From Acidobacteriaceae bacterium (GTDB lineage: Bacteria; Acidobacteriota; Terriglobia; Terriglobales; Acidobacteriaceae): DNA of 64,000 bases. Every line of letters starts with the position of its first letter. Positions within the stretch are counted from its first letter, which is position 1. Made by a program: the position numbers and the translations under genes. Of this stretch, positions 46,771-55,484 are shown one piece after another. The DNA lies in contig DAHUZH010000001.1 in NCBI GenBank assembly GCA_027306695.1, positions 1-64,000 of the forward strand. The letters are read 5' to 3'. The notes under the pieces are model-generated. The model did no database searches. It saw nothing but the letters and a program-made list of their open reading frames with translations, and was not told the DNA's origin.

Positions 46771-48156
46771 TCATTCTAGTGATTCGAGTATGGCGGGGTC
46801 CGGCAGAACGATCGGCTGCCGGAACCAGCGCGTGTGGGTTGCCAGAATCACGAACCCAACAACAAACCAGATGCCGCCCGCGATTTTTGCTGGGCTGCCC
46901 AGTCCCAACCAGATGACCGCACAGAACAGAAAGCCGAGCGTTGGCAGTGCAATGTCGAGAACAACGCTCCTCGATCTTCCTTCCGGGCAGCGGACCCAGA
47001 ACCTCCAGAGGACTGCGGCATTGACGCCCATGAATCCAAGAAATGCGCCAAAGTTGAGGATTTCGGCGGTCAGCTCATAGCTGAGCAACTGAGAGCCGAT
47101 AAAGGCCAGCACTCCAAGGAAAATCACGTTGATGTCCGGTGTGTTGCGAGTCGGATGCAGGCGGCCAAAGAAGCGGCGGGGAATGACGTTTTCACGCCCC
47201 ATGCCGAACATCAACCTCGCGCCACCTACCTGCGACGTCAGGCCCGAACCGATGTTCGCCACCACCAGCAGAATGGCTGTGGCCTGCAATAAAGCATAGC
47301 CGCCGACCCGGCCCGTCACATCGATAAAAGCAGTGTCGACGTTGACGAAGGAGTGGTAATTTGGCCATGCAAGCTGCGCCAGGTACACGAGCAGGCCGCC
47401 GAACATCCCAGTAAAAATGCAGACCGTCACCGCGGCAACCAGTACATTTTTGCGTGGATTCTCCACTTCCTCCGCCAGCGTGGTGACGGAATCGAAGCCG
47501 AGATAGGTGAGCGCCGCGAATGAAGTAGCGCCTGCAACGCGGCGCAGGTTGAAGGTTGCCGGATTATAAAAGGGCGCGATAGAAAACAGTCCGGTCATGC
47601 CATGACGTACGACCAGATATTTGATGGCGAGCACGATAAAACTGCCCAGCACCAGGAACATAAAGAGCAACAAGACCTGGTTGGTGCGGGCCGTGGAACG
47701 GATGCCGCGCAGGTTCAGGATTGTGATTCCTCCAGCAAACAATAGAGCGCCTGCAGAAAATGGCAGCGCGGGAATTGCCCGCTCTAAAGAAAGCGTTCCA
47801 TAGATGACGCAGAACAACGGAATCAGCATGTAATCGAGCAGCATGGCCCATCCCGCTACAAAGCCGAGATATGGATGAATGCCGCGCCCGACATAGGTAT
47901 AGGCCGATCCTGCACTGGGATAGAGCGAAGCCATTCTGCCATAGCTGATCGCCGTCAGAACCATGGCGGCCATCGCCGCGAGAATTGTGAGCGCGACATG
48001 GCCTCGCGAGCGGACATCCGCCAGCCCGAAGATGGTGGATGGCGCGCTGGGTGTGACCGCAACGATGCCGTAGAAGATCAAGTCCCACAGCGTCAGTACG
48101 CGACGCAGGTGGGGAGTATTGCCGCCTGGAACCGAAATGACAGCGGGAGCGCTCAC
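46771..48156 (-). CDS. APC-superfamily permease (1)
   Basis: The GTG at 48156 (VSAPAVISVPGGN) overlaps the SMP-30 stop as GTGA and gives 461 residues; the longer upstream frame is an Arg-rich shadow of the SMP-30 gene. About twelve hydrophobic segments are seen, with APC signatures LTLWDLIFYGIVAVTPSAP, SYGRMASLYPSAGSAYTYVG, TYLGFDSVTTLAEEVENPRK and GSGLTSQVGGARLMFGMGRE. APC carriers import amino acids, amines or small acids by proton symport. It sits three bases before the dhaK start, so it should import the substrate of this operon. Confidence 0.88.
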   Translation of the reverse strand: MSAPAVISVPGGNTPHLRRVLTLWDLIFYGIVAVTPSAPSTIFGLADVRSRGHVALTILAAMAAMVLTAISYGRMASLYPSAGSAYTYVGRGIHPYLGFVAGWAMLLDYMLIPLFCVIYGTLSLERAIPALPFSAGALLFAGGITILNLRGIRSTARTNQVLLLFMFLVLGSFIVLAIKYLVVRHGMTGLFSIAPFYNPATFNLRRVAGATSFAALTYLGFDSVTTLAEEVENPRKNVLVAAVTVCIFTGMFGGLLVYLAQLAWPNYHSFVNVDTAFIDVTGRVGGYALLQATAILLVVANIGSGLTSQVGGARLMFGMGRENVIPRRFFGRLHPTRNTPDINVIFLGVLAFIGSQLLSYELTAEILNFGAFLGFMGVNAAVLWRFWVRCPEGRSRSVVLDIALPTLGFLFCAVIWLGLGSPAKIAGGIWFVVGFVILATHTRWFRQPIVLPDPAILESLE

Positions 48157-49055
48157 GAACGCCTCGTGTTGTTCGATTCGCTGCCGTCCCAAAGAGGCAG
48201 GCCATCGCAGTCGACTGGAAATGTTTCCAACCGGCCATGTTCGTACTCTGTCACCAGGATGCGATGCTCGCCGGGCAGAGCAAATGCCACGTTCGTCGGT
48301 AACTGGCCTTGCGTGGGAATTCGTTGAACGACTTCGCCCCTGCTTCCCAGCACTGTGACGTCGCCCTGCCCAAACACCGCGACATACAGCAGGCCGTTCC
48401 GATCGAAGGCCATGCCGTCCGGGCCTTTCCATCCCGCAGGAGCATCGGGACGGATGACATTTCCGAAGAACTCCCGCTCCGGTAAAACCGGTCCAGCGCC
48501 GAGCCGATAGCGATACACATTTCCGGTGAGGGTTTCATTCACGTATAGAAGCCCATCGGGACCAAAGGCGATTCCGTTGGTAAACCGGAGGCCGCCATCG
48601 AGCTGGATGACCTCACTATTGTTTGGATCGACGCGATACACTCGACCGTCGTAATCGACATCCATGTAGTCGGCACGAATTTGCCCTCCTGGCGAAAAGT
48701 TGTCGGTCAGAATGCCGGAGTCGGTCAGATAAATCGCGCCGTCCGGTCCAAAGCAAAGATCGTTGGGGAACAGAAACGGTTCGCCATCGCAAGCGGTCGC
48801 AATGGTTTGCATCTGCCCATCCATGGTCAACCGGAGCAGGGAAGGGAACTTGGATTCGGCGACCCAGATAGTTCCATCGTTATCGATGGCCAGCCCGTTG
48901 GGACGGCCAGTCCGCTGGATGATTTTCTTTGTCCGGCCATCCGCGCCGATCTGGGTCACACAGCCGCGCTCCGGCCCGCTCTCAACCACGAGCCAGCTAC
49001 CGTCCGGCAGGGCGACAGGGCCTTCGGGAGAATGGAGTCCGGCTGCGAAAATCAT
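48153..49055 (-). CDS. SMP-30/gluconolactonase-like beta-propeller
   Basis: The ATG at 49055 (MIFAAGLHSPEGPVALP) has GGAG about five bases upstream and begins exactly at the family's first blade, giving 300 residues. Metal-binding motifs are SPEGPVALPDGS (Glu), GRPNGLAID (Asn), FPNDLCFGPDGAIYLTDSG (Asn and Asp) and GWKGPDGMAFD. Such enzymes hydrolyse sugar lactones with Ca, Zn or Mg. Its end overlaps the permease start, and a dehydrogenase (SDR) precedes it, so a dehydrogenase-lactonase step is expected. Confidence 0.88.
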   Translation of the reverse strand: MIFAAGLHSPEGPVALPDGSWLVVESGPERGCVTQIGADGRTKKIIQRTGRPNGLAIDNDGTIWVAESKFPSLLRLTMDGQMQTIATACDGEPFLFPNDLCFGPDGAIYLTDSGILTDNFSPGGQIRADYMDVDYDGRVYRVDPNNSEVIQLDGGLRFTNGIAFGPDGLLYVNETLTGNVYRYRLGAGPVLPEREFFGNVIRPDAPAGWKGPDGMAFDRNGLLYVAVFGQGDVTVLGSRGEVVQRIPTQGQLPTNVAFALPGEHRILVTEYEHGRLETFPVDCDGLPLWDGSESNNTRRS

Positions 49056-49098
49056 AGAATTCTCCAGGGGAGTATCCCTATCAGGGTAAACCTCAATG

Positions 49099-49908
49099 TC
49101 ATACCTCCGCCGTCTGGCCTCCATCGACATACAAGCATGATCCAGTGATAAACGAAGCGTCCTCGGAGGCAAGAAACAATGCGGCTTTGGCAATTTCATC
49201 CGGGCGGCCCAGCCGCCCCATGGGGAACGTATTTGCAAACGCCTGCAGTTGCTCCGGTGTCATGGCTCTACGCAGCATGGGCGTGTCTGTGGGGCCAGGG
49301 CAGATTGCGTTGACGCGAATGCCCTGCCTGGCGTGGTCGATGGCCATGGCCCGCGTCAGCAATGTAACACCGCCCTTGGAACTCACATACGCCGCTGCGC
49401 GGGCACAAGCGTCGTGCGCTCCTGTCGTGGAGGCGACATTGATGATCGATCCACGGCCCTGTTGGACCATGCTGGGAATCACAGCCCGGCAGCAGAGATA
49501 CGTCCCAGTTAGATTGACGGTAAGGATGCGGTTCCAGTCCGCCGGTTCCGTTTCAAGGACCGTTCCATACTGTAAAATGCCCGCTGCATTCAGCAAAATG
49601 TCGATTCGTCCATAGGCTTCCAGCGCGGTTTGAACCATCCCGTCCACCTGCAATGGTTGCGATATATCGACCTCAGTAAACACGGCGGTTCCGCCACTCG
49701 CGCGGATCGAATCGACGGTTTGAGTGCCCAGGGTTGGGTTGCCGTCGGCAACGACAACGCGGGAGCCTTCGCGAGCAAACATTTCTGCGGATGCGCGGCC
49801 AATGCCCGAGGCCGCACCGGTAATAAGCGCTACTGTTCCTTCGAGTCTCGTAGAGATTTCCCGCCTCGGATGGCGCAGCGAATGAGGACTGGCTACTGGA
49901 TGATTCAA
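49099..49908 (-). CDS. SDR dehydrogenase heading the lactonase-kinase-lsrF operon
   Basis: A TTG start (49908) with AGGAC upstream gives 269 residues. SDR motifs: ITGAASGIGRASAEM, NAAGILQYG, NVASTTGAHDACARA with the active-site Ser, AAYVSSKGGVTLLTRAMA (Tyr and Lys), and the ending FITGSCLYVDGGQTAEV. It resembles sugar and sugar-acid dehydrogenases. Together with the SMP-30 protein it would oxidise a sugar to a lactone and open the ring. It is divergent from a second SDR gene. Confidence 0.87.
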   Translation of the reverse strand: MNHPVASPHSLRHPRREISTRLEGTVALITGAASGIGRASAEMFAREGSRVVVADGNPTLGTQTVDSIRASGGTAVFTEVDISQPLQVDGMVQTALEAYGRIDILLNAAGILQYGTVLETEPADWNRILTVNLTGTYLCCRAVIPSMVQQGRGSIINVASTTGAHDACARAAAYVSSKGGVTLLTRAMAIDHARQGIRVNAICPGPTDTPMLRRAMTPEQLQAFANTFPMGRLGRPDEIAKAALFLASEDASFITGSCLYVDGGQTAEV

Positions 49909-50252
49909 GAGTCCTACGAGATTGGACGGCTGGCTATAAGAAAACTACGAAATTGTATTGAAATCCGCCTATAGATCGCGGCAGTCGCCAATCGTGTTAG
50001 TTCAACAAAAACTTGGATAATTCTCAGAGACGTAAGCAGTTGCATCGCATAATCTGCTGGCGAGGAGATCCCCTGACCAATGAGCTGCAGACACCGCAAG
50101 CCAGCCGCGCAAAGTAGAGCACATAGTTCTTCCTGGAGTCTTATGGGCACTGGAGCCCTCCGATTCCGCACACACGACGGACAATTGGCAAGGCGCGAGT
50201 TGGCACGTTTGCGGGTTTCTCTTTTGATTATTGCAATGGATGGGCGGGGCCG
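49909..50252. other. Divergent regulatory region between two SDR genes
   Basis: This 344-base region serves both directions. I see one decent forward promoter (listed separately) and no supported small gene. TTGGCA occurs twice, 13 bases apart (50184 and 50200 region). Nothing else is recognisable. Confidence 0.35.
50200..50228 (+). promoter_or_regulatory. Predicted promoter of the forward SDR gene
   Basis: TTGGCA (50200-50205) and TTTGAT (50223-50228) are 17 bases apart, about 25 bases before the start codon. A reasonable sigma70-like match. Confidence 0.4.
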
Positions 50253-51014
50253 ATGAGACTGCGTGGAAAAGTTGCCATTGTGACCGGGGCGGCGGCTGGT
50301 TTAGGCCGCGCCGTGGCTGTCCGCTTTGCATGTGAAGGAGCGATCGTCGTGGCGGCAGACATCAATACGGCGGGGGGCGCCACTGTCATGAAACAGATTC
50401 ATGCATCGGGAGGGGAGGGTCTGTTTGTACCAACCGATGTCTCGCAGGAACGCGATGTCGCGGCATTGGTGGAAGAGACCATCCGACGCTATGACCGGAT
50501 CGATGTGCTCTACAACAACGCGGCTGTGCTGTTCCACGACCGCGACGCGCGCGCCCATCAATTAAGCCTGGAGACATGGGAGCAGACCATGTCGGTGAAC
50601 TTGCGAGGAGCGTTCCTATGCGCCAAGCACGCCATTCCGCCAATGCTGCAACAGGGTGGGGGGTCCATCATCAATCTAGGCTCGCCCACTGGCATGACGG
50701 GCTGTGCTCCCAATCTGACGGCCTATAGCACCAGTAAAGCAGGGATATTCGGACTGACGCGGATGATGGCTGCCGGTTATGCGAGGGACCAGATTCGCGT
50801 GAACGCCATTGTTCCGGGGACCATGGACACGCCCATGAACGATGGTTTGCTGATCGATGAAGCCGCGCGCGAGCAGTACCGCGAAGCCGTGCCCATGGGC
50901 CGCCTGGGATTACCGTCAGACATTGAAGGTCTGGCGGTCTTTCTTGCCTCTGACGAGTCGGCCTACTGTACCGGCGGTCTGTATACCTGTGACGGCGGAC
51001 TCACCACGGTTTGA
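50253..51014 (+). CDS. SDR-family oxidoreductase
   Basis: The 253-residue product has IVTGAAAGLGRAVAVRF, YNNAAVLFHD, the Ser of NLGSPTGMTG, YSTSKAGIFGLTRMMAAGY with the active-site Tyr-Lys and a CTGGLYTCDGGLTTV ending. It is related in length and motifs to the SDR it diverges from but is not a near copy. A monocistronic unit is likely: the next gene is convergent. Its role is probably oxidation of a related polyol or sugar. Confidence 0.87.
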   Translation: MRLRGKVAIVTGAAAGLGRAVAVRFACEGAIVVAADINTAGGATVMKQIHASGGEGLFVPTDVSQERDVAALVEETIRRYDRIDVLYNNAAVLFHDRDARAHQLSLETWEQTMSVNLRGAFLCAKHAIPPMLQQGGGSIINLGSPTGMTGCAPNLTAYSTSKAGIFGLTRMMAAGYARDQIRVNAIVPGTMDTPMNDGLLIDEAAREQYREAVPMGRLGLPSDIEGLAVFLASDESAYCTGGLYTCDGGLTTV

Positions 51015-51056
51015 AGAATTCCGCTGCTCATTCTTTCTTTACTCCACACTGTGGGG

Positions 51057-52502
51057 CTAAATACTGCGAAAGGGCCATTCTTTTCGGGTGATTGCGCGCA
51101 ATCCGTAAATTACCAGGCCGGTCAGCAACAGCAATCCGGCGAATTGAAGTTCCTTCGAGAGATTTTTTCCGTGGAAGAGGACGAAGAGAAAGCCAGCAAT
51201 CGCAAGCAGCGCTGGGATGGGGTAGAACGGCATCCGAAAAGGGTTCGGCTGACCTCCCAAACGCTTGCGAAACGCGACCAGACCAATTCCCTGCAATAAG
51301 AACTGAAAGACGATGCGGGTGATGATGAGCGCGGAGATCAGGTCGGGCAGGCGAAACAGGCAAAAGAAAATAGAGATCGCGCCCAGCACCAGCAGGGACA
51401 CTTTTGGAAAGTGCTTCGTCTTATGCAGAGTGGCGAAGCTCGCGAAATAATTTTTATCGAGCGCGGCGGCGTAGGGAACGCGCGAATAGCCAAGGAGCAC
51501 CGCGAAGACCGAGGCGAACGCGGTCCACACGATCAGCACGGCCATGGCCTTGCCGGCCCATGGGCCGTACAGGCGCTGCATCAGTACGGCAATCACGGAC
51601 ATCCTGGTGGCGGTCGCTCCCGGTTGCATAAATTCGCGCACGGGGATGACGTTCAGCACGCTGATGTTCATAAAGACGTAGAGCGCGGCCACTAGAAGAA
51701 TGGACCAGAAGATGGCGCGCGGGATGATGCGGCGCGGGTCCTTCACTTCTCCGGCGAGAAAGCAGATGTTGTAATAACCGCCGTAGTTATAGATTGCAAT
51801 CAGCAGTCCGGCGCTGAAGCCTCCCATGCCGCGTTTTGGAACAGACGCTAAAACATGTATCGGTGCGCCGTGCATGTGCGACAGTCCAGAAACAATCACC
51901 CAGAGGACGGCCATCAATACGCCGATCGACAGGACGCGCGAGATTCGTCCAATGGTTTGGATTCCGGTATAGATGAGAAAAGTCGCTACGCCACACGCGA
52001 GCATGGCCACGAGCGTGGCCAGCGTGATGGCAACAGAAACATGCAGCGCGCCAAGAGAAATGTTGCGCGTCCAAAGGGAAGCGGTCAGCCTGGGCCACAG
52101 GTAAGCTGCATATTGCGACAGGCCGACCGCCCCCGATGCCGTAGAGAGCGGAGCGCTGAAGGTGAGCTGCCAGATATAAAGAAATGAGAGCAGCCGCCCC
52201 CAGTTTTGCGCGCCGTAAAGGCGATTGAGATAAAGATAGCTGCCGCCCGCTTCTGGAAAGCGTGTGCCCAGTTCCGCCCACACCATGCCGTCGCAAAGCG
52301 CAAGTACCGCGCCGAAAATCCAGCCGAGGATGGCGCGATGCCCCAGGGCCGCGACCATAAGCGGCAACGTGATGAATGGGCCCACACCGATCATGTTCAG
52401 TACATTTAGATTGATGGCCGTGGTGAGGCCGATGCCGCGGACGAGCGCAGGCTGGCTTGCGGCGGGCGTTGCAGCTACAGTCGGATTAGATTGCAAATCC
52501 AT
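51057..52502 (-). CDS. APC-superfamily permease (2)
   Basis: The 481-residue protein has about twelve membrane segments. The first carries IGLTTAINLNVLNMIGVGPF, then AELGTRFPEAGGSYLYLNRLYG, FLAGEVKDPRRIIPRAI (the conserved E-x2-P-x-R type motif) and FASVFAVLLGYSRVPYAAA. The family imports amino acids or organic cations. It is monocistronic between convergent and divergent neighbours. It differs clearly from the other APC carrier, so the two are not a recent duplicate. Confidence 0.88.
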   Translation of the reverse strand: MDLQSNPTVAATPAASQPALVRGIGLTTAINLNVLNMIGVGPFITLPLMVAALGHRAILGWIFGAVLALCDGMVWAELGTRFPEAGGSYLYLNRLYGAQNWGRLLSFLYIWQLTFSAPLSTASGAVGLSQYAAYLWPRLTASLWTRNISLGALHVSVAITLATLVAMLACGVATFLIYTGIQTIGRISRVLSIGVLMAVLWVIVSGLSHMHGAPIHVLASVPKRGMGGFSAGLLIAIYNYGGYYNICFLAGEVKDPRRIIPRAIFWSILLVAALYVFMNISVLNVIPVREFMQPGATATRMSVIAVLMQRLYGPWAGKAMAVLIVWTAFASVFAVLLGYSRVPYAAALDKNYFASFATLHKTKHFPKVSLLVLGAISIFFCLFRLPDLISALIITRIVFQFLLQGIGLVAFRKRLGGQPNPFRMPFYPIPALLAIAGFLFVLFHGKNLSKELQFAGLLLLTGLVIYGLRAITRKEWPFRSI

Positions 52503-52639
52503 TTTTTATGATGCCGCGTGGAGTCTGAGATCATCAAAAGGCGAGTACGGATTGAGTTCCTCGCGGTCCAGATGTCAGACTATTACTCAAGAGCTTACGA
52601 GAAAGACTGCCGTAATTCCGCATTGGCGAAGGAAAATGA

Positions 52640-55465
52640 ATGACTCGAAATAAAAGAAAAAGGTCCGTCGTGAGCACGCTTCTGTTGTTTCTCGCCTGGA
52701 ATACACTACCAGCTTTCGCGCAGACATCGATAAAACCTGACCCGAATGCCCATGCGATGCAGATCGATCGCGGGGCTGCCGGTCTTTGGCAGAGTCTGCG
52801 CGCGCTGCATACGCGGGCCAGTCTGATCCAATTTACCGCGCATCCCGACGATGAGGACGGCGGCATGCTGACCTATGAGAGCCGCTACGTCGGCGCGGAC
52901 ACGTCTTTATTAACGCTGAACCGCGGCGAGGGCGGCCAGGACGTGATGTCCGCCGATTTCTGGGACCAGCTCGGTGTGCTGCGTACGCAGGAGCTACTGG
53001 CCGCCGACCGCTATTACGGCGTGCATCAATACTGGTCGCGCGCCGCCGATTTCGGATTTACCAAAACAAAAGAAGAAGCGATGCAGAAATGGGGCTACGA
53101 CCGGGTCCTCTATGACTCGGTGCGTGTGGTGCGGATGACGCGCCCGCTGGTGGTCACGTCGGTTTTTACCGGCAATGTTTCCGACGGCCACGGGCAGCAC
53201 CAGGTGGCTGGGCAGATGGCGCAGGAGGTCTACAAAGCCGCAGGCGACCCCAAAATGTTTCCCGATCAGATTCGAGCGGGTCTGCGGCCCTGGACGCCGC
53301 TCAAAGTTTACGAGCGCCTGCCCTTTGCCCCGGTCACGAGCAAGGGAATGTACGACTACGCCACCGGTCATTGGGCGCCCGCGCGTTTTCGCGACTACGT
53401 GAACGACACCTGGATTGAAGGCAAGCCATCGCTCACCTTGGATGTTCCAGAGGGCCAATACGATCCTGCTATAGGGCTGGCTTACATCCAGATTTCCCGC
53501 AGCGGGCTGGGCCAGCAAAAATCGCAGAATGGCGGCATCGGCATGCCTGCTGCTGGGCCGGATTTTTCCGGCTACCATCTCTATGCATCGCGAGTCGCGG
53601 CCACTCCAAATGAAGCATCGTTCTTTGACGGGATCGATGTATCGCTGACGGGAATCGCGAACTATGCTCCAGCGAGCCAGGCAGGCTGGATGCGCACAAG
53701 CCTTACATCGATCAATGCGCTGGTGGAAGCAGCCATGCGGAATTTTTCCGTGGACACGCCGGGAAAAATCGCGCCGACTCTGGCCAAAGGACTATTGCAG
53801 ACCGAAACGTTGATCCAGGAAGTAAAGAAGAAGCCGCTGCCCGAAGATGCACGCTACAACATCCTGCATGAATTGGAAACGAAGCGCGTGCAGTTCAATC
53901 GCGCACTTGCGCAGTCGCTTGCGCTGGCCATGGATGCCAACGTAACGAATGAAGATCAGTCGCGCGGGATGAGCTACTTTGGCGCGTCCTCGGAGACATT
54001 TCAGACCGCGATTCCCGGACAGAGCTTCCATGTGAACGTGCATGTGGCAGACCAGGGAACCGATCCGGTTGCAGTGAAAGATATTCGACTCGGAACCACG
54101 CCGGACAAAGACTGGACGCTCGAACGCGAAGGGCCAGCGCCAGTCAATTTGACGGGTGGCGAAGCCAGCGATGCGCGGTTCGTCGTTACGGTGTCTAAGC
54201 GCGCCACAATTACCAAGCCGTACTTTTATCGTCCGAATCTGGAGCAGCCTTATTACAACATTTCCGATCCTGCCTATCTTAACCTTTCATGGATGCCGTA
54301 TCCGTTATTTGCCAGCGCGACGTTCACCTACATGGGCGCGGATGTGCGTTTGGAACAGGTCGTGCAAACCTCGCACCGTGTCACGGGTTTAGGCCCAGTG
54401 ATGAATCCGCTGATCGTGGCCCCGGCAATTTCTGTGTGGGTAGCGCCTACCGCCGGCATCGTGCCGCTGACCAGTCACTCGTTTTCGATCACCGCGCTGA
54501 TTCACAGCAATGTGAAAGGGCCAGCGTCGGGTACTGTTTCGCTGCAATTGCCAAAGGGATGGACCGCGCGGCCTTCCCAGGCCGCATTTACTACGAATAA
54601 GGATGGCGACGAACAGAACATCCATTTCGAGATTGTTCCAAAAGACATCCAGACCAAACCGTATCTGTTGACAGCCGTGGCCAGCTATCAAGGCCATTCC
54701 TATACCTCTGGATCGACATCGGTCGGCTACGCCGGACTTCATCCTTACCCGTACTACCGCGATGCAAACTTTCGCACCACGGGCGTCGATGTTCACCTGC
54801 CTTCCGGCATGAAGATCGGCTACATCACTGGCACGGGAGACGATGTTCCACGCTCACTCAAAGACCTCGGCGTCCAGGCCCAGTTCCTGTCTGCACAGGA
54901 CATTGCAACCGGCGATCTCCAGAGTTTCAACTCCATTGTCCTTGGCGTGCGCGCCTATGCCGTCCGCCCGGAATTGAAGACCTACAATGCGCGGCTTCTG
55001 GCCTATGTTCATAATGGCGGCACGTTGATTGTGCAATACAACACGCCTGAATTCGATCATGATTACGGCCCGTATCCTTACCAGCTCAGCGGCAATCCGG
55101 AAAAGGTCATCGATGAAAATTCCAAAGTAGTTCTGCTGGAGCCGGACTATCCGGCCTTGAACTGGCCGAACAAAATCACAGTGCACGATTTCGACGGATG
55201 GGTGGAAGAGCGCGGCCACGGCTTTATGCGCGAATGGGACCCACACTACATTGCCCTGACCGAAACGCATGATCCCGATCAGGCCCCGCAAAAAGGCGGC
55301 CTGCTGGTGGCTTCCTACGGCAAGGGGTTCTACGTATATGCGGGCTATGCCTTCTATCGCCAATTGCCGGAAGGCGTGCCTGGAGCGTTTCGCATTCTGG
55401 CCAATTTGCTCAGCCTTTCCAATAATCCTGGCATGCAAAAGCTGCCAGCGGTGAACGGGAACTAA
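52640..55465 (+). CDS. Secreted PIG-L deacetylase fused to beta and GATase-like domains
   Basis: A signal peptide (VVSTLLLFLAWNTLPAFAQ) leads into a PIG-L/LmbE deacetylase domain (about 55-290), with Zn ligands His68 and Asp71 in FTAHPDDEDGG and the later DGHGQHQVAGQ. A linker follows (about 300-450), then a beta-sandwich of the NEW3 kind (about 460-560, and again 600-700; PVAVKDIRLGTTPDKDW, GTVSLQLPKGWTARPS), and a C-terminal class I glutamine-amidotransferase-like or ThuA-like domain (about 735-930; MKIGYITGTGDDVPRSLKDL, NARLLAYVHNGGTLIVQYNT). At 941 residues it is far longer than simple PIG-L enzymes. It probably de-N-acetylates or processes an amino-sugar glycan outside the cytoplasm. Confidence 0.85.
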   Translation: MTRNKRKRSVVSTLLLFLAWNTLPAFAQTSIKPDPNAHAMQIDRGAAGLWQSLRALHTRASLIQFTAHPDDEDGGMLTYESRYVGADTSLLTLNRGEGGQDVMSADFWDQLGVLRTQELLAADRYYGVHQYWSRAADFGFTKTKEEAMQKWGYDRVLYDSVRVVRMTRPLVVTSVFTGNVSDGHGQHQVAGQMAQEVYKAAGDPKMFPDQIRAGLRPWTPLKVYERLPFAPVTSKGMYDYATGHWAPARFRDYVNDTWIEGKPSLTLDVPEGQYDPAIGLAYIQISRSGLGQQKSQNGGIGMPAAGPDFSGYHLYASRVAATPNEASFFDGIDVSLTGIANYAPASQAGWMRTSLTSINALVEAAMRNFSVDTPGKIAPTLAKGLLQTETLIQEVKKKPLPEDARYNILHELETKRVQFNRALAQSLALAMDANVTNEDQSRGMSYFGASSETFQTAIPGQSFHVNVHVADQGTDPVAVKDIRLGTTPDKDWTLEREGPAPVNLTGGEASDARFVVTVSKRATITKPYFYRPNLEQPYYNISDPAYLNLSWMPYPLFASATFTYMGADVRLEQVVQTSHRVTGLGPVMNPLIVAPAISVWVAPTAGIVPLTSHSFSITALIHSNVKGPASGTVSLQLPKGWTARPSQAAFTTNKDGDEQNIHFEIVPKDIQTKPYLLTAVASYQGHSYTSGSTSVGYAGLHPYPYYRDANFRTTGVDVHLPSGMKIGYITGTGDDVPRSLKDLGVQAQFLSAQDIATGDLQSFNSIVLGVRAYAVRPELKTYNARLLAYVHNGGTLIVQYNTPEFDHDYGPYPYQLSGNPEKVIDENSKVVLLEPDYPALNWPNKITVHDFDGWVEERGHGFMREWDPHYIALTETHDPDQAPQKGGLLVASYGKGFYVYAGYAFYRQLPEGVPGAFRILANLLSLSNNPGMQKLPAVNGN

Positions 55466-55484
55466 GGATTGGCCTGCGAGGCTT

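Noticed and set aside
46771-48432. Extended 553-residue form of the APC permease
   Set aside because: The first 92 codons are Arg-rich shadow of the SMP-30 gene; the GTG at 48156 overlapping the SMP-30 stop is the natural start.
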